A DNA stretch of 23,438 nucleotides. Origin: Candidatus Ulvibacter alkanivorans. Its GTDB lineage: Bacteria; Bacteroidota; Bacteroidia; Flavobacteriales; Flavobacteriaceae. Below the pieces are notes generated by a model. It ran no database searches and had not been told where the DNA came from. It worked only from the letters and a program-made list of their open reading frames with translations. Within the stretch, counting starts at the first letter, position 1; each line of letters begins with the position of its first letter. Location: contig NZ_QOLC01000101.1 in the NCBI RefSeq assembly GCF_003333325.1, forward strand, positions 1-23,438, written 5' to 3'. Below are positions 1 to 7,909 of the stretch, piece by piece. A program made the position numbers and the translations under genes.

Positions 1-512
1 GTCAAGCACATTCCCGTCTCATTTTTAAACTGACCACTCAAATGATTGATATGGCTATAACCCAAAAGTTGTCCAATTTCAGTAAAATTGAGTTCGTTGG
101 CCTGGACCAGTTCTTTCACCTTTTCAATTTTAAGTTTGATGAAATACTTTTCAATAGTGATTCCTTCGGTACAGGAAAATACCTTACTAATTTTTGAGTA
201 ATCTTTACCCAATGCATCTGCCAAATACACGGATAACTTCTCATTGAGTTCCAAAGGCAATTTCTGTAATGCTTTTATCAGTTCTAATTTGACCTGTTCT
301 GTGAGTTCTTCTTCGGCACTGCCAATAAGGAAAAAGCCATTACTTTCAAGTAGTATTTTCAATATTTCGATTTCCTTATCGCTTTTAATATCAAGTCTCA
401 TACGACCTAATTCGATTTGTAACAATTCGATATTGTGGTTATTAAGTCCGTCCTCCAAGACCTTGATACATCTATCACATACCATATTCTTTATGAAAAA
501 ATCCTTGACCAC
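1..512 (-). CDS. AraC-family regulator with N-terminal CxxC motif (3' end cut by window edge)
   Basis: The minus strand encodes about 170 residues before the window ends. The protein begins (M/V)VKDFFIKNMVCDRC, a heavy-metal-associated-like stretch with a CDRC pair, and ends with an AraC-type helix-turn-helix (EIGQLLGYSHINHLSGQFKNETG). Probably only some 10-20 C-terminal residues are missing. I place the start at GTG 512-510, two bases after the TolC stop codon, because it keeps the IKNMVCDRC stretch. The first ATG, at 485-483, would remove it. Such CxxC-AraC proteins are common beside metal-efflux genes in Flavobacteriia and are thought to sense metal, so it is probably the regulator of the operon it closes. 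Metal binding is inferred from the CxxC pair only. Confidence 0.8.
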   Translation of the reverse strand, partial: MVKDFFIKNMVCDRCIKVLEDGLNNHNIELLQIELGRMRLDIKSDKEIEILKILLESNGFFLIGSAEEELTEQVKLELIKALQKLPLELNEKLSVYLADALGKDYSKISKVFSCTEGITIEKYFIKLKIEKVKELVQANELNFTEIGQLLGYSHINHLSGQFKNETGMCL

Positions 513-514
513 AA

Positions 515-1813
515 TTAGTTAATTAAATAGTTTATTAATGCTTGTTCCATATAATAGGACAGTACCGATTCTATTTGGTTAAGCTGAAATTTTAACTGTA
601 GTTCTTGTATGTCTAACACATCGTTAAAATCGATGGTTCCTGTTTCATAATTCTTTATCAGAATCTCTTCAGCATCTTTAGCTTGTTGTAAGTTGCTCAC
701 TTGCGTAGTATAAGCGATGCGTGCTTTATTACGATTCGAGACGGCTCTAGCTAATGCAGACTCTAGTTGATTGAACCGTTGCGCTCTTTGTTCGTCAAGT
801 TCTTGCTGACGTAATTTATTTTGTTTGGAAATGGATTTATACCGATCATTAAACAATGGAATAGAGACCGAAATCATCGGCATCACAACATCCTTCCCGT
901 TATCATCAAAATCTACATCGGTCCGTTCGCTTACAGGAAGATAATCTAAACCAAGCCCTATCATTGGTAGGCTTTCACGTTCATTTAAAATTTCAGATTG
1001 CAGCACAGATTCATAGAGCTTATCGTATTTTAATAATTCCGGGTTGAGCGCTAATTGATCCATGGTATGTATAGGGTCTTCGGAAGGAATTTCCATAAGA
1101 GCTATCACTTCAATAGCTGCAGTGGCATCTCGATCGAGTATATTATTAAATACGATCTTTTCTGCTTTTAATGCTTCTTCTAAGGTCGCTTTTTGCTGTA
1201 TCAGTTCATTTTGTCTAATCTGGAGTCGAAACACATCTACGGCGGAAGCTTTTCCCACTTCCACCGATGTTAAAGCGAGTTGTTCATAGGTTTCCAACAA
1301 GGCGACATTGGCGTCGAGGACATCGATTTTTGCTCGTATTCCATACAAACGGTAATACGATTGTGTCACACTTAATGCAATTTTTCGCTTAGCTATAGCA
1401 ATTTCGACGTAATCAGTCTCTGCCATCGATGTCGCATAGTTTTCGCGAGCAGTGATCGTTCCAAACCAGGGCAACATCTGTTTTACACCTATTCGTGCGC
1501 GTTGTGCTCCTACTCGGGTCTCGGGTTCACTTACAAAATAGCCCGCACTTAATTCGGTATTGGGCAACCAATTGGCTTCATTCACTTTTTCTTCGGAAAT
1601 AGTGTAACGCAATTCTAGTGCTTGGACCTCTGGATTGTTTAGTGTCGCCTCTTGAATGTACGATTGTAATTGCTGTGCGTTTCCGGTCAAAGGCAGTATT
1701 GCCATACACAATAACACCACGAAGTTTCGAATGAACTTCAAATTAATATCGACCCGAACAACCCCTTCCGAAGCAATAAAAAGCACTAATAAAATGGACT
1801 TAATATATTTCAT
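515..1813 (-). CDS. TolC-family outer-membrane efflux protein
   Basis: This 432-residue protein has the length and long-helix composition of the TolC/CusC outer-membrane channel family (for example the N-terminal LQSYIQEATLNNPEVQALELR and the C-terminal YETGTIDFNDVLDIQELQLK). It would form the outer-membrane duct for the RND pump encoded just upstream. The ATG at 1813 overlaps the cusA stop codon as ATGA, suggesting translational coupling. This start gives two hydrophobic stretches. A TTG at codon 26 would give a cleaner signal peptide (LKFIRNFVVLLCMAILPLTGNAQ, read with M at the first position), so the true start is uncertain. The downstream AraC gene starts 2 bases after its stop. Confidence 0.88.
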   Translation of the reverse strand: MKYIKSILLVLFIASEGVVRVDINLKFIRNFVVLLCMAILPLTGNAQQLQSYIQEATLNNPEVQALELRYTISEEKVNEANWLPNTELSAGYFVSEPETRVGAQRARIGVKQMLPWFGTITARENYATSMAETDYVEIAIAKRKIALSVTQSYYRLYGIRAKIDVLDANVALLETYEQLALTSVEVGKASAVDVFRLQIRQNELIQQKATLEEALKAEKIVFNNILDRDATAAIEVIALMEIPSEDPIHTMDQLALNPELLKYDKLYESVLQSEILNERESLPMIGLGLDYLPVSERTDVDFDDNGKDVVMPMISVSIPLFNDRYKSISKQNKLRQQELDEQRAQRFNQLESALARAVSNRNKARIAYTTQVSNLQQAKDAEEILIKNYETGTIDFNDVLDIQELQLKFQLNQIESVLSYYMEQALINYLIN

Positions 1814-4800
1814 GATTTTACTCTTTTAAGTTGGTATTCCTTTTTCCAGCTATACAATACCGGAACCAAAAAATAGGATGTTACGTCTATGATCATTCCC
1901 CCAAAAATGGGAATGGCCATAGGGATCATGATATCGCTACCTTTTCCTGTGGAAGTAAGCACCGGTAATAATGCGAGAATGGTAGTGAAAGTAGTCATTA
2001 AACATGGTCGGATTCGTTTGCCGGCACCTTCTAAAGCAGCAGCTCTTATTCCTTTAACATCCGTTGGGTTTTCCCGAGTAAAGGTTTGATTAAGATAGGT
2101 CGCCATCACCACTCCATCATCGGTAGCTATTCCGAAGAGCGCAATAAATCCGACCCACACGGCTACACTCAAGTTAATGGTCTTCATATTGAATAAGGAT
2201 CTGAGGTTCTCACCAAACAACTCGAAATTCATAAACCAGTCTTGCCCATACAACCAGATCATTATAAATCCACCGGCAAATGCGACGGCAATTCCTGTAA
2301 ACACCATTAGTGATGTGGAAACGGAACGAAACTGAAAGTAAAGAATCAAGAAGATAGTGAGTAGCGCCAGAGGAACTACAATAGACAGTGTCTTTTCTGC
2401 GCGAAGCTGGTTTTCGTACGTACCGGTAAATCTATAGCTTATTCCCTGTGGCACGATGAGATCGCCATTGCTTATTTTTTGTTGGATCAATTCCTGCGCA
2501 CTTTCTACCACATCCACTTCGGCATAACCATCCAACTTATCAAAAAGCACATAGCCAACTAAAAATGTATCTTCACTTTTAATTACTTGTGGGCCTTGCT
2601 CGTAGCGAATATCTACCAACTCTCCTAGGGGCACCGGACTTCCATTGGCTACCGGTACATGGATAGCACGAAGATCTTCGGGGTTAGCGCGCAATTCTCT
2701 AGGGTAACGCACCCGTATCCCATACCGTTCTCGACCTTCTACTGTTTGCGTAAGAGGCATACCGCCTACGGCCACTTGTAAATCTTCTTGAACCTCCATG
2801 ATAGATAAGCCGTAACGTGCTAATTGTTCTCTTTTAATATCAATAAGCAAATACGGTTTACCCACGATACGATCTGCAAAAACCGCTTCATTCTTTACAC
2901 TTTCTACTTGTTTTAAAATAGCTTCTAATTCCAGTCCAAAAGCTTCTATTTGTTCGAGACTTTGCCCCTTGATCTTAATGCCCATAGGTGCTCTCATCCC
3001 TGTTTGTAACATCACGAGACGTGTTTCTATGGGTTGAAGCTTTGGGGCCGAGGTCACTCCAGGTAATTTTGTTACCTGTACTATCTCGTTCCAAATATCA
3101 TCGGGACTTTGTATTTCGGGTCGCCAATTTCGATAATACATTCCGTCCTCATCTGGAATTAGATCGTCTCGAGTCACAGAAGTTGTTAGCTGCGAAGCTT
3201 TATAATTAACAGTATCGTCTATGGTATTGTTCGGATTTATATTGAACCTACCGTCCTTCAGAACAAATAAACCTGCATCATTTACTTTATAGCGTCGTGG
3301 TTTACCGGTCTCACTTCGCATATACTCCGATTTATACTGAATTACATTCTCGTACATGGATAGTGGTGCAGGATCAAGTGCCGATTCTACTCTCCCGGCC
3401 TTACCAACAACAGTTTCAATTTCAGGAATACTCGCAACGGCCATATCCAACTGCTGTAAAACACGTTTGTTCTCCTCTACTCCTGCATGGGGAAGAGAGG
3501 TTGGCATTAGTAAGAATGAACCTTCATTTAACGCAGGCATGAATTCTTTGCCCGTATTACGCATAATGACGACCCCTAAGACCAAGATCGTTGTTGGAAT
3601 TAATAGGAATATTACTTTATTCTGAAGCGCCCATTTTAATATCGAATGATAATAATTTCTGAAAAGAGAAAATAGTCCCAAAAGACCAAAACAAATAAGG
3701 GCTACAAATATCAAATTGATCAATATACTACGATCGAATCCAAGTGGACGCCAGTATTCGGCCAACAGAAATACAATGGCCAAGACTGAGATTCCAATAT
3801 GCAATAGATTCGCTCGCTTTGTAGTGATAATCGTTCGAGTACTCAATATCCCTACAACGCCAAACGCTATCAATATGAACCCAATCCAGTAACCATAAAT
3901 TATGGTAGTGATCCCTAAAAGGATCAATACACTGTTTATACCATATTTAGTTCGTTCGCGAAGCGAGCGCTTTCGAAATAAGAAGGCGGCAAAAGGAGGG
4001 ATTAAGAAAAGTGCTATGATCAAGGAAGCGGTGAGTGCCATTGTTTTAGTAAAGGCAAGTGGTCGGAATAATTTACCTTCGGCCCCAATCATTGTAAACA
4101 CAGGTAAAAAACTAATAATGGTCGTAAGTACAGCCGTTAATATGGCGCCCGAAACTTCGGTGGTAGCGTTATAGATTATTTCGTTGGAAGTATACGCAAC
4201 TCCATTTTCACGAAACCGTAATTTTTTATCTTCCAAATGCCGGATCATATTCTCGGCGAGAATCACCCCAACATCTACCATGGTCCCAATGGCGATAGCG
4301 ATACCCGATAACGCAACAATATTTGCGTCAACATTGAATAGTTTCATGCTTACAAATACCATTAAAACAGCAACCGGTAATAATCCAGAAATAAGAATCG
4401 ATGCTCGAAGATTGAACACCATCACGATGATAACCAAAATTGTTATTAATATCTCTAGTGTGAGTGCTTCATTTAAGGTATGTAGCGTTTCATTTATAAG
4501 TTCTGTTCGATCGTAAAACGGTACGATGGTTAGTTGTGAAGTACGCCCATCGGCCAAGGTCTTTGAAGGCAGTCCTGATGAGATTTCAGCAATTTGCTCC
4601 TTAACATTATTGATCACCTCTAATGGATTTGCACCATATCGGGCTACAACAACACCGCCTACCACCTCAGCACCTTCTTTATCTAAAATCCCTCTTCTAG
4701 TTTGAGGTCCCAAAAGTACATGGGCAACATCTTTTATTCGTAAAGAAGTGAAATCATTGGAAGTTACAACGGCATTTGCAATATCTTCGATCGATTTTAC

Positions 4801-5562
4801 ATAGCCCAATCCTCTTACTAAATATTCAGCCTTGTTAATTTCTAATGTTTGAGCCCCGATATCTTGATTGCTCTTTTTTACAGCGCTCACTATCGCATCT
4901 AGGCCAACATTATATTGTCGCATCTTTTCGGGATCTACATCTACCTGATATTCTTGAACATATCCACCAATAGAGGCTACTTCCGAAACTCCACTAGCGG
5001 AAGACAAACCGTACTTAACGTAGTAATCTTGAATACTTCTCAATTCTTGGAGGTCCCATCCACCTGTCACCTTTCCGGTTTCATCGCGACCTTCTAATGT
5101 ATACCAAAAGATCTGACCTAACCCGGTGGCATCCGGGCCAAGCGACGGATTTACATCGTTGGGAAGTAAACCACTGGGTAACGAATTTAATTTTTCCAAT
5201 ATGCGGCTTCGTGACCAATAGAATTCAACATCTTCTTCAAAAATGATATAGATACTTGAAAACCCAAACATTGAAGAACTTCGAATGGTTTTTACTCCTG
5301 GAATACCTAACAAAGAGGTTGTGAGTGGATACGTAATTTGATCTTCGATATCTTGTGGAGATCTACCCGGCCATTTGGTAAAAACAATTTGTTGGTTTTC
5401 TCCAATATCGGGAATTGCGTCTACAGCAACGGGATCGGTTGGTAGGATACCGGTATTCCAATTAAATGGCGCATTCACGATACCCCATCCTACGAATAGT
5501 AGAAATAAAAGTACAGCGACTAACTTATTCTCGATTAGAAATTTTATGCTCTTATTCAGCAT
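1810..5562 (-). CDS. CusA/CzcA-like heavy-metal RND efflux pump
   Basis: This 1250-residue inner-membrane proton-driven exporter belongs to the heavy-metal RND group. Signatures include the N-terminal VAVDAIPDIGENQQIVFTKW, WPGRSPQDIEDQITYPL, the TM4 segment AIAIGTMVDVGVILAENMI with its proton-relay Asp, and FGIATDDGVVMATYL in TM10. The LDPAPLSMYENV and RLVMLQTG stretches carry Met at positions matching two of the three substrate methionines of E. coli CusA as I recall them. The third position appears to be Leu (LARYGLSIMEVQ). This favours Cu/Ag but does not exclude Zn/Co/Cd. The protein is about 200 residues longer than E. coli CusA. The extra length includes a hydrophobic insertion at about residues 530-640, probably four added membrane segments, and a periplasmic insertion around residues 760-830. 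Its start codon lies at the edge of an inverted-repeat element. Confidence 0.93.
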   Translation of the reverse strand: MLNKSIKFLIENKLVAVLLFLLFVGWGIVNAPFNWNTGILPTDPVAVDAIPDIGENQQIVFTKWPGRSPQDIEDQITYPLTTSLLGIPGVKTIRSSSMFGFSSIYIIFEEDVEFYWSRSRILEKLNSLPSGLLPNDVNPSLGPDATGLGQIFWYTLEGRDETGKVTGGWDLQELRSIQDYYVKYGLSSASGVSEVASIGGYVQEYQVDVDPEKMRQYNVGLDAIVSAVKKSNQDIGAQTLEINKAEYLVRGLGYVKSIEDIANAVVTSNDFTSLRIKDVAHVLLGPQTRRGILDKEGAEVVGGVVVARYGANPLEVINNVKEQIAEISSGLPSKTLADGRTSQLTIVPFYDRTELINETLHTLNEALTLEILITILVIIVMVFNLRASILISGLLPVAVLMVFVSMKLFNVDANIVALSGIAIAIGTMVDVGVILAENMIRHLEDKKLRFRENGVAYTSNEIIYNATTEVSGAILTAVLTTIISFLPVFTMIGAEGKLFRPLAFTKTMALTASLIIALFLIPPFAAFLFRKRSLRERTKYGINSVLILLGITTIIYGYWIGFILIAFGVVGILSTRTIITTKRANLLHIGISVLAIVFLLAEYWRPLGFDRSILINLIFVALICFGLLGLFSLFRNYYHSILKWALQNKVIFLLIPTTILVLGVVIMRNTGKEFMPALNEGSFLLMPTSLPHAGVEENKRVLQQLDMAVASIPEIETVVGKAGRVESALDPAPLSMYENVIQYKSEYMRSETGKPRRYKVNDAGLFVLKDGRFNINPNNTIDDTVNYKASQLTTSVTRDDLIPDEDGMYYRNWRPEIQSPDDIWNEIVQVTKLPGVTSAPKLQPIETRLVMLQTGMRAPMGIKIKGQSLEQIEAFGLELEAILKQVESVKNEAVFADRIVGKPYLLIDIKREQLARYGLSIMEVQEDLQVAVGGMPLTQTVEGRERYGIRVRYPRELRANPEDLRAIHVPVANGSPVPLGELVDIRYEQGPQVIKSEDTFLVGYVLFDKLDGYAEVDVVESAQELIQQKISNGDLIVPQGISYRFTGTYENQLRAEKTLSIVVPLALLTIFLILYFQFRSVSTSLMVFTGIAVAFAGGFIMIWLYGQDWFMNFELFGENLRSLFNMKTINLSVAVWVGFIALFGIATDDGVVMATYLNQTFTRENPTDVKGIRAAALEGAGKRIRPCLMTTFTTILALLPVLTSTGKGSDIMIPMAIPIFGGMIIDVTSYFLVPVLYSWKKEYQLKRVKS

Positions 5563-5697
5563 TTGATTTTATTATTAGATAGTTAGACAATATGTTGTGT
5601 GGTTGTACTTATCAAGTTGCAACAACACAACATGCCCTCAACGAGGTATCGCAGGGCTAATATCCCAAGTATATTGGGACTATCTAATAAATCAAAT
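5561..5697. repeat. Long inverted repeat enclosing three hairpins (cloverleaf-like element)
   Basis: The left arm 5561-5583 and right arm 5679-5697 are complementary over 19 bp (ATTTGATTTATTAGATAGT form) with a 4-base bulge in the left arm. Inside lie three further hairpins: 5592-5600 with 5625-5633 (ATGTTGTGT/ACACAACAT, extended by several inner pairs); 5634-5638 with 5653-5657 (GCCCT/AGGGC, plus inner CGA/TCG); and 5663-5668 with 5674-5679 (TCCCAA/TTGGGA). The left arm includes two bases of the cusA start codon and its upstream region. The right arm includes the HYC stop codon. No target-site duplication is evident. It could be an RNA control element for cusA or a small mobile/palindromic repeat. 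Confidence 0.75.
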
Positions 5698-6111
5698 TAA
5701 GAATGTCTGGTGTAATACCTGCAAGTCCCGCCTGACAAAGGGCGGATCAGCATCTTGGAAAGAAGTTTCTTGAGTGTCGATTTCTTCAAATCGATCTAGG
5801 TAAGTGTAAGTAAATGCCGTGAGAAATACGTGTTGTTCTAATGAAAGTTGAACAAAAGAGATCTTAAGATCTTCGCTTCCTTCTTTAACTACTTGTTTAT
5901 CGGTACAGCATGAAGACTTGTTGGCTGCAACTTTTTCACAACTCGAAGCGGTTTGATTTGTTTCCATTCCGCAGGTCTTTACTTGCTGTGTAAATGAAAA
6001 GTCAACTAATGTTTCACCACAAAAATGCATATCCACCGTAAACGACATCGTTGTCATAAGGACGATTGCCGCCAAAAAAATGGATACTATTTTATGTAGC
6101 ACTTGCTTCAC
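5692..6111 (-). CDS. HYC_CC_PP family small exported protein
   Basis: This 139-residue protein has an N-terminal signal peptide (HKIVSIFLAAIVLMTTMSFT), then MHFCGETLVD, a Cys-rich middle with SSCCTDK, and DADPPF near the C terminus. These are the H-x-C, CC and PP landmarks that name the HYC_CC_PP family of Bacteroidota. The function is unknown; the Cys/His content and its usual position beside CusA-type pumps suggest periplasmic metal handling. The start is GTG at 6111: an in-frame TAG lies three codons upstream and the next ATG falls inside the signal peptide. It precedes cusA on the same strand, 129 bases away, across the inverted-repeat element. Confidence 0.82.
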   Translation of the reverse strand: MKQVLHKIVSIFLAAIVLMTTMSFTVDMHFCGETLVDFSFTQQVKTCGMETNQTASSCEKVAANKSSCCTDKQVVKEGSEDLKISFVQLSLEQHVFLTAFTYTYLDRFEEIDTQETSFQDADPPFVRRDLQVLHQTFLI

Positions 6112-6152
6112 TAACGGCTAAATTAAGAATAATTTAATTAAATCGATACAAT

Positions 6153-6167
6153 TTAACGAATCGTTAA
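6153..6167. promoter_or_regulatory. 15-bp palindrome, candidate operator for the metal-efflux operon
   Basis: TTAACGA, a central A, then TCGTTAA form a perfect inverted repeat containing CG pairs, so it is less likely to be chance than the AT-only palindromes nearby. It lies 42 bp upstream of the HYC start codon, a distance compatible with an operator or activator site for the minus-strand operon. The binding protein is unknown; the AraC regulator in the same operon is one candidate, although AraC sites are more often direct repeats. Confidence 0.3.
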
Positions 6168-6377
6168 GGGTAAAAGAAATCAATAAACATGCTTCAAATT
6201 AGGTAGAACTACTTACTTCAGATCTTCATAATATTAATTAATATGGAAATTGGTATTGAAGCTAGTTGTTTCTAGTTTAATTAAGGTCAGGACACTAAAA
6301 GAGCAATGCATAAGGGTCGTATTTTGAATGAATTATAACGGATAACAAAAATTTCAGTAAATTAGTTCAGTTCTAGA

Positions 6378-6407
6378 TTGATAGATCGTATCCCCTACCT
6401 ATCTTTT
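6378..6407 (+). promoter_or_regulatory. Candidate flavobacterial promoter for the FIST/kinase/cyclase operon
   Basis: TTG at 6378-6380 is followed after 19 bases by TATCTTTT at 6400-6407. This matches the Bacteroidota pattern TTG-N17-23-TAnnTTTG except for the last base. It would start transcription about 25-30 bases before the first FIST start codon at 6442. Confidence 0.4.
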
Positions 6408-6441
6408 ACCGAAGCTTACTTTATTTTAAAAAAGACAAACT

Positions 6442-7581
6442 ATGAAGGCAATATCGATAAAGGGGGATTCGACCGAATCTATAAAAAAAGCGTTCGAACA
6501 AAGCCTTTCTAACGTCTTCAAACCCACCGTAGCAATTGTTTTTTGCTCTATACATTTAGATATAACAGCAATTAGACAACTTTTCGATTCTAAAGGCATC
6601 CAAGTATTTGGTATTACTACAAACGGAGAATTCACCGATGAAGAACCTAAAAAAGGTACGGCTGCCATCCTTTTATTAGACCTTAAAAAAGAGTATTTCG
6701 ATATTTACTTCGAAGAGTTTCCAGAGAATAACTTCAAAGAAGTGGCGATACAGGTTGCTACTAAAGCAAAACGAAACTTTAAAAAATCTGCTTTTCTTCT
6801 AGGGTTAAGCGATCCCACTACCGATGGAGAATTAGTGCTAAGAGGCATGGAGCAAGTTCTTGGCAGTGATGTTACAATCTTCGGTGGTTGTGCAGGTGAT
6901 GATTATGCATTTTCAGAAACACTGGTGTTTACAACTAAACAAATTAGTTCAAAAGCTATGGTTTGTATGGCGATAGACGAAGAAAAAGTCGCCTTACAAG
7001 GCATTGCAACTTGTGGTTGGAAAGCTGTGGGAACCGAAAAGACGGTTACCAAAAGTGAAGGCAATCACGTGTATACGATAGACAATGTGCCTGCTCTTGA
7101 AATAACAACAAAATACGGCGGATTAGAGAACATTAGCCCCAATAACAAGGATTTACTGGTAGATCTAGCCGGAAATTTTCCACTACAATTGCAACGAGAA
7201 AAAGGCGATCCTATAATGCGACCCGGACTCGTAGTAGACTGGAACGACCACTCTTTTTACACCAGTGGTACTGTGCCCCAAGGTTCCAAAGTTCGATTTT
7301 CGCTACCTCCCGATTTCGATGTAATGGAAAAAGTGGTAAAAGGTGTACAAAACTTAAAAGAAACCAAAATGCCGGAAGCAGAAGCGCTAATCGTGTTTAG
7401 CTGTGCGGGAAGAATATTGTCATTAGGGCCATTAATGAGTGAGGAAATAGAAGGTGTTAAGAATGTTTGGAACGTGCCCATGGCAGGTATGTTCAGCAAT
7501 GGTGAATTGGGTCGGGCTACAGGTGGAAACCTAGAGATGCACAATCTAACGACCTGCTGTATTGCTCTCAAAGAAAAATAA
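6442..7581 (+). CDS. FIST-domain sensor protein, copy 1
   Basis: This 379-residue soluble protein has the FIST N domain (about residues 25-220) followed by FIST C (about 220-375). Recognisable stretches are GIQVFGITTNGEF, TIFGGCAGDDY, GIATCGWKAVGTEKTVTKS, FSLPPDFDVMEKVV, IVFSCAGRILSLGPLMSEEI and MAGMFSNGELGRATGG. FIST proteins bind small ligands; some (NosP) bind haem, sense NO and control an adjacent histidine kinase. Here the gene opens a same-strand run leading to two kinases, so a ligand-sensing role feeding them is likely but inferred. It is followed 14 bases later by the EthD-like gene. It is more diverged than copies 2 and 3 are from each other. The C terminus has a His followed by a Cys-Cys pair (MHNLTTCC). 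Confidence 0.9.
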   Translation: MKAISIKGDSTESIKKAFEQSLSNVFKPTVAIVFCSIHLDITAIRQLFDSKGIQVFGITTNGEFTDEEPKKGTAAILLLDLKKEYFDIYFEEFPENNFKEVAIQVATKAKRNFKKSAFLLGLSDPTTDGELVLRGMEQVLGSDVTIFGGCAGDDYAFSETLVFTTKQISSKAMVCMAIDEEKVALQGIATCGWKAVGTEKTVTKSEGNHVYTIDNVPALEITTKYGGLENISPNNKDLLVDLAGNFPLQLQREKGDPIMRPGLVVDWNDHSFYTSGTVPQGSKVRFSLPPDFDVMEKVVKGVQNLKETKMPEAEALIVFSCAGRILSLGPLMSEEIEGVKNVWNVPMAGMFSNGELGRATGGNLEMHNLTTCCIALKEK

Positions 7582-7595
7582 TTAAAACCGAACAT

Positions 7596-7904
7596 ATGCA
7601 TAAGATTACTGTTTTATACGGTCACCCAGAAAATGTAGAGGCCTTTGAAGATTATTACAAGAATAAACACTTACCTCTGGTAGCTAATATGAAAGGAATC
7701 GCGAAACTCGAGTATACAAAATTGCTTGGAACTCCCGATGGCAAGAAAGGAGATTTTTATCGTATGGCAGAATTGTACTTTTCAAGTCCGGAGCAAATGC
7801 AAGAAACTATGAGTTCTCCTGAAGGGCAAGCAACGTCAAACGATCTTTCAAATTTTGCAACCGGTGGTGCTATTGTTTTAATTGGGACGACGAAAACAAA
7901 TTAA
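7596..7904 (+). CDS. EthD-like dimeric alpha/beta-barrel protein
   Basis: This 102-residue protein begins MHKITVLYGHPENVEAFEDY and continues YYKNKHLPLV, the usual opening of the EthD family (ferredoxin-like fold, dimeric barrel). Relatives have ill-defined roles, often binding or modifying small aromatic or quinone-like compounds. It is inserted between FIST copies 1 and 2 with gaps of 14 and 5 bases, so it is almost certainly co-transcribed and may act on, or help recognise, the ligand sensed by the locus. No catalytic residue can be assigned from the sequence. Confidence 0.8.
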   Translation: MHKITVLYGHPENVEAFEDYYKNKHLPLVANMKGIAKLEYTKLLGTPDGKKGDFYRMAELYFSSPEQMQETMSSPEGQATSNDLSNFATGGAIVLIGTTKTN

Positions 7905-7909
7905 TTATC

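Larger units (their letters stand above)
6112..6441. other. Divergent intergenic region between the metal-efflux and FIST operons
   Basis: These 330 bases separate two divergently transcribed operons and hold no convincing gene. They contain the TTAACGA-A-TCGTTAA palindrome at 6153-6167, two AT-only palindromes (6132-6143 and 6231-6244), and a candidate promoter for the plus-strand operon at 6378-6407. I could not find a good promoter match for the minus-strand HYC gene. Confidence 0.6.

Noticed and set aside
244..522. 92-codon plus-strand ORF
   Set aside because: It is antisense to the AraC gene, and its Ser/Leu/Ile-rich low-complexity composition is typical of a shadow frame.
5561..5697. 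Inverted-repeat element as an insertion sequence
   Set aside because: It is 137 bp, has no transposase frame and no visible target duplication. A miniature mobile repeat remains possible but unproven.
6132..6244. AT-only palindromes at 6132-6143 and 6231-6244 as operators
   Set aside because: They contain only A and T in an AT-rich gap and are likely by chance.
6316..6330. TATTTTG at about 6320 as a -7 promoter box
   Set aside because: The spacing inside the box is one base short of TAnnTTTG and no suitable -33 element precedes it; the 6378-6407 match is better.
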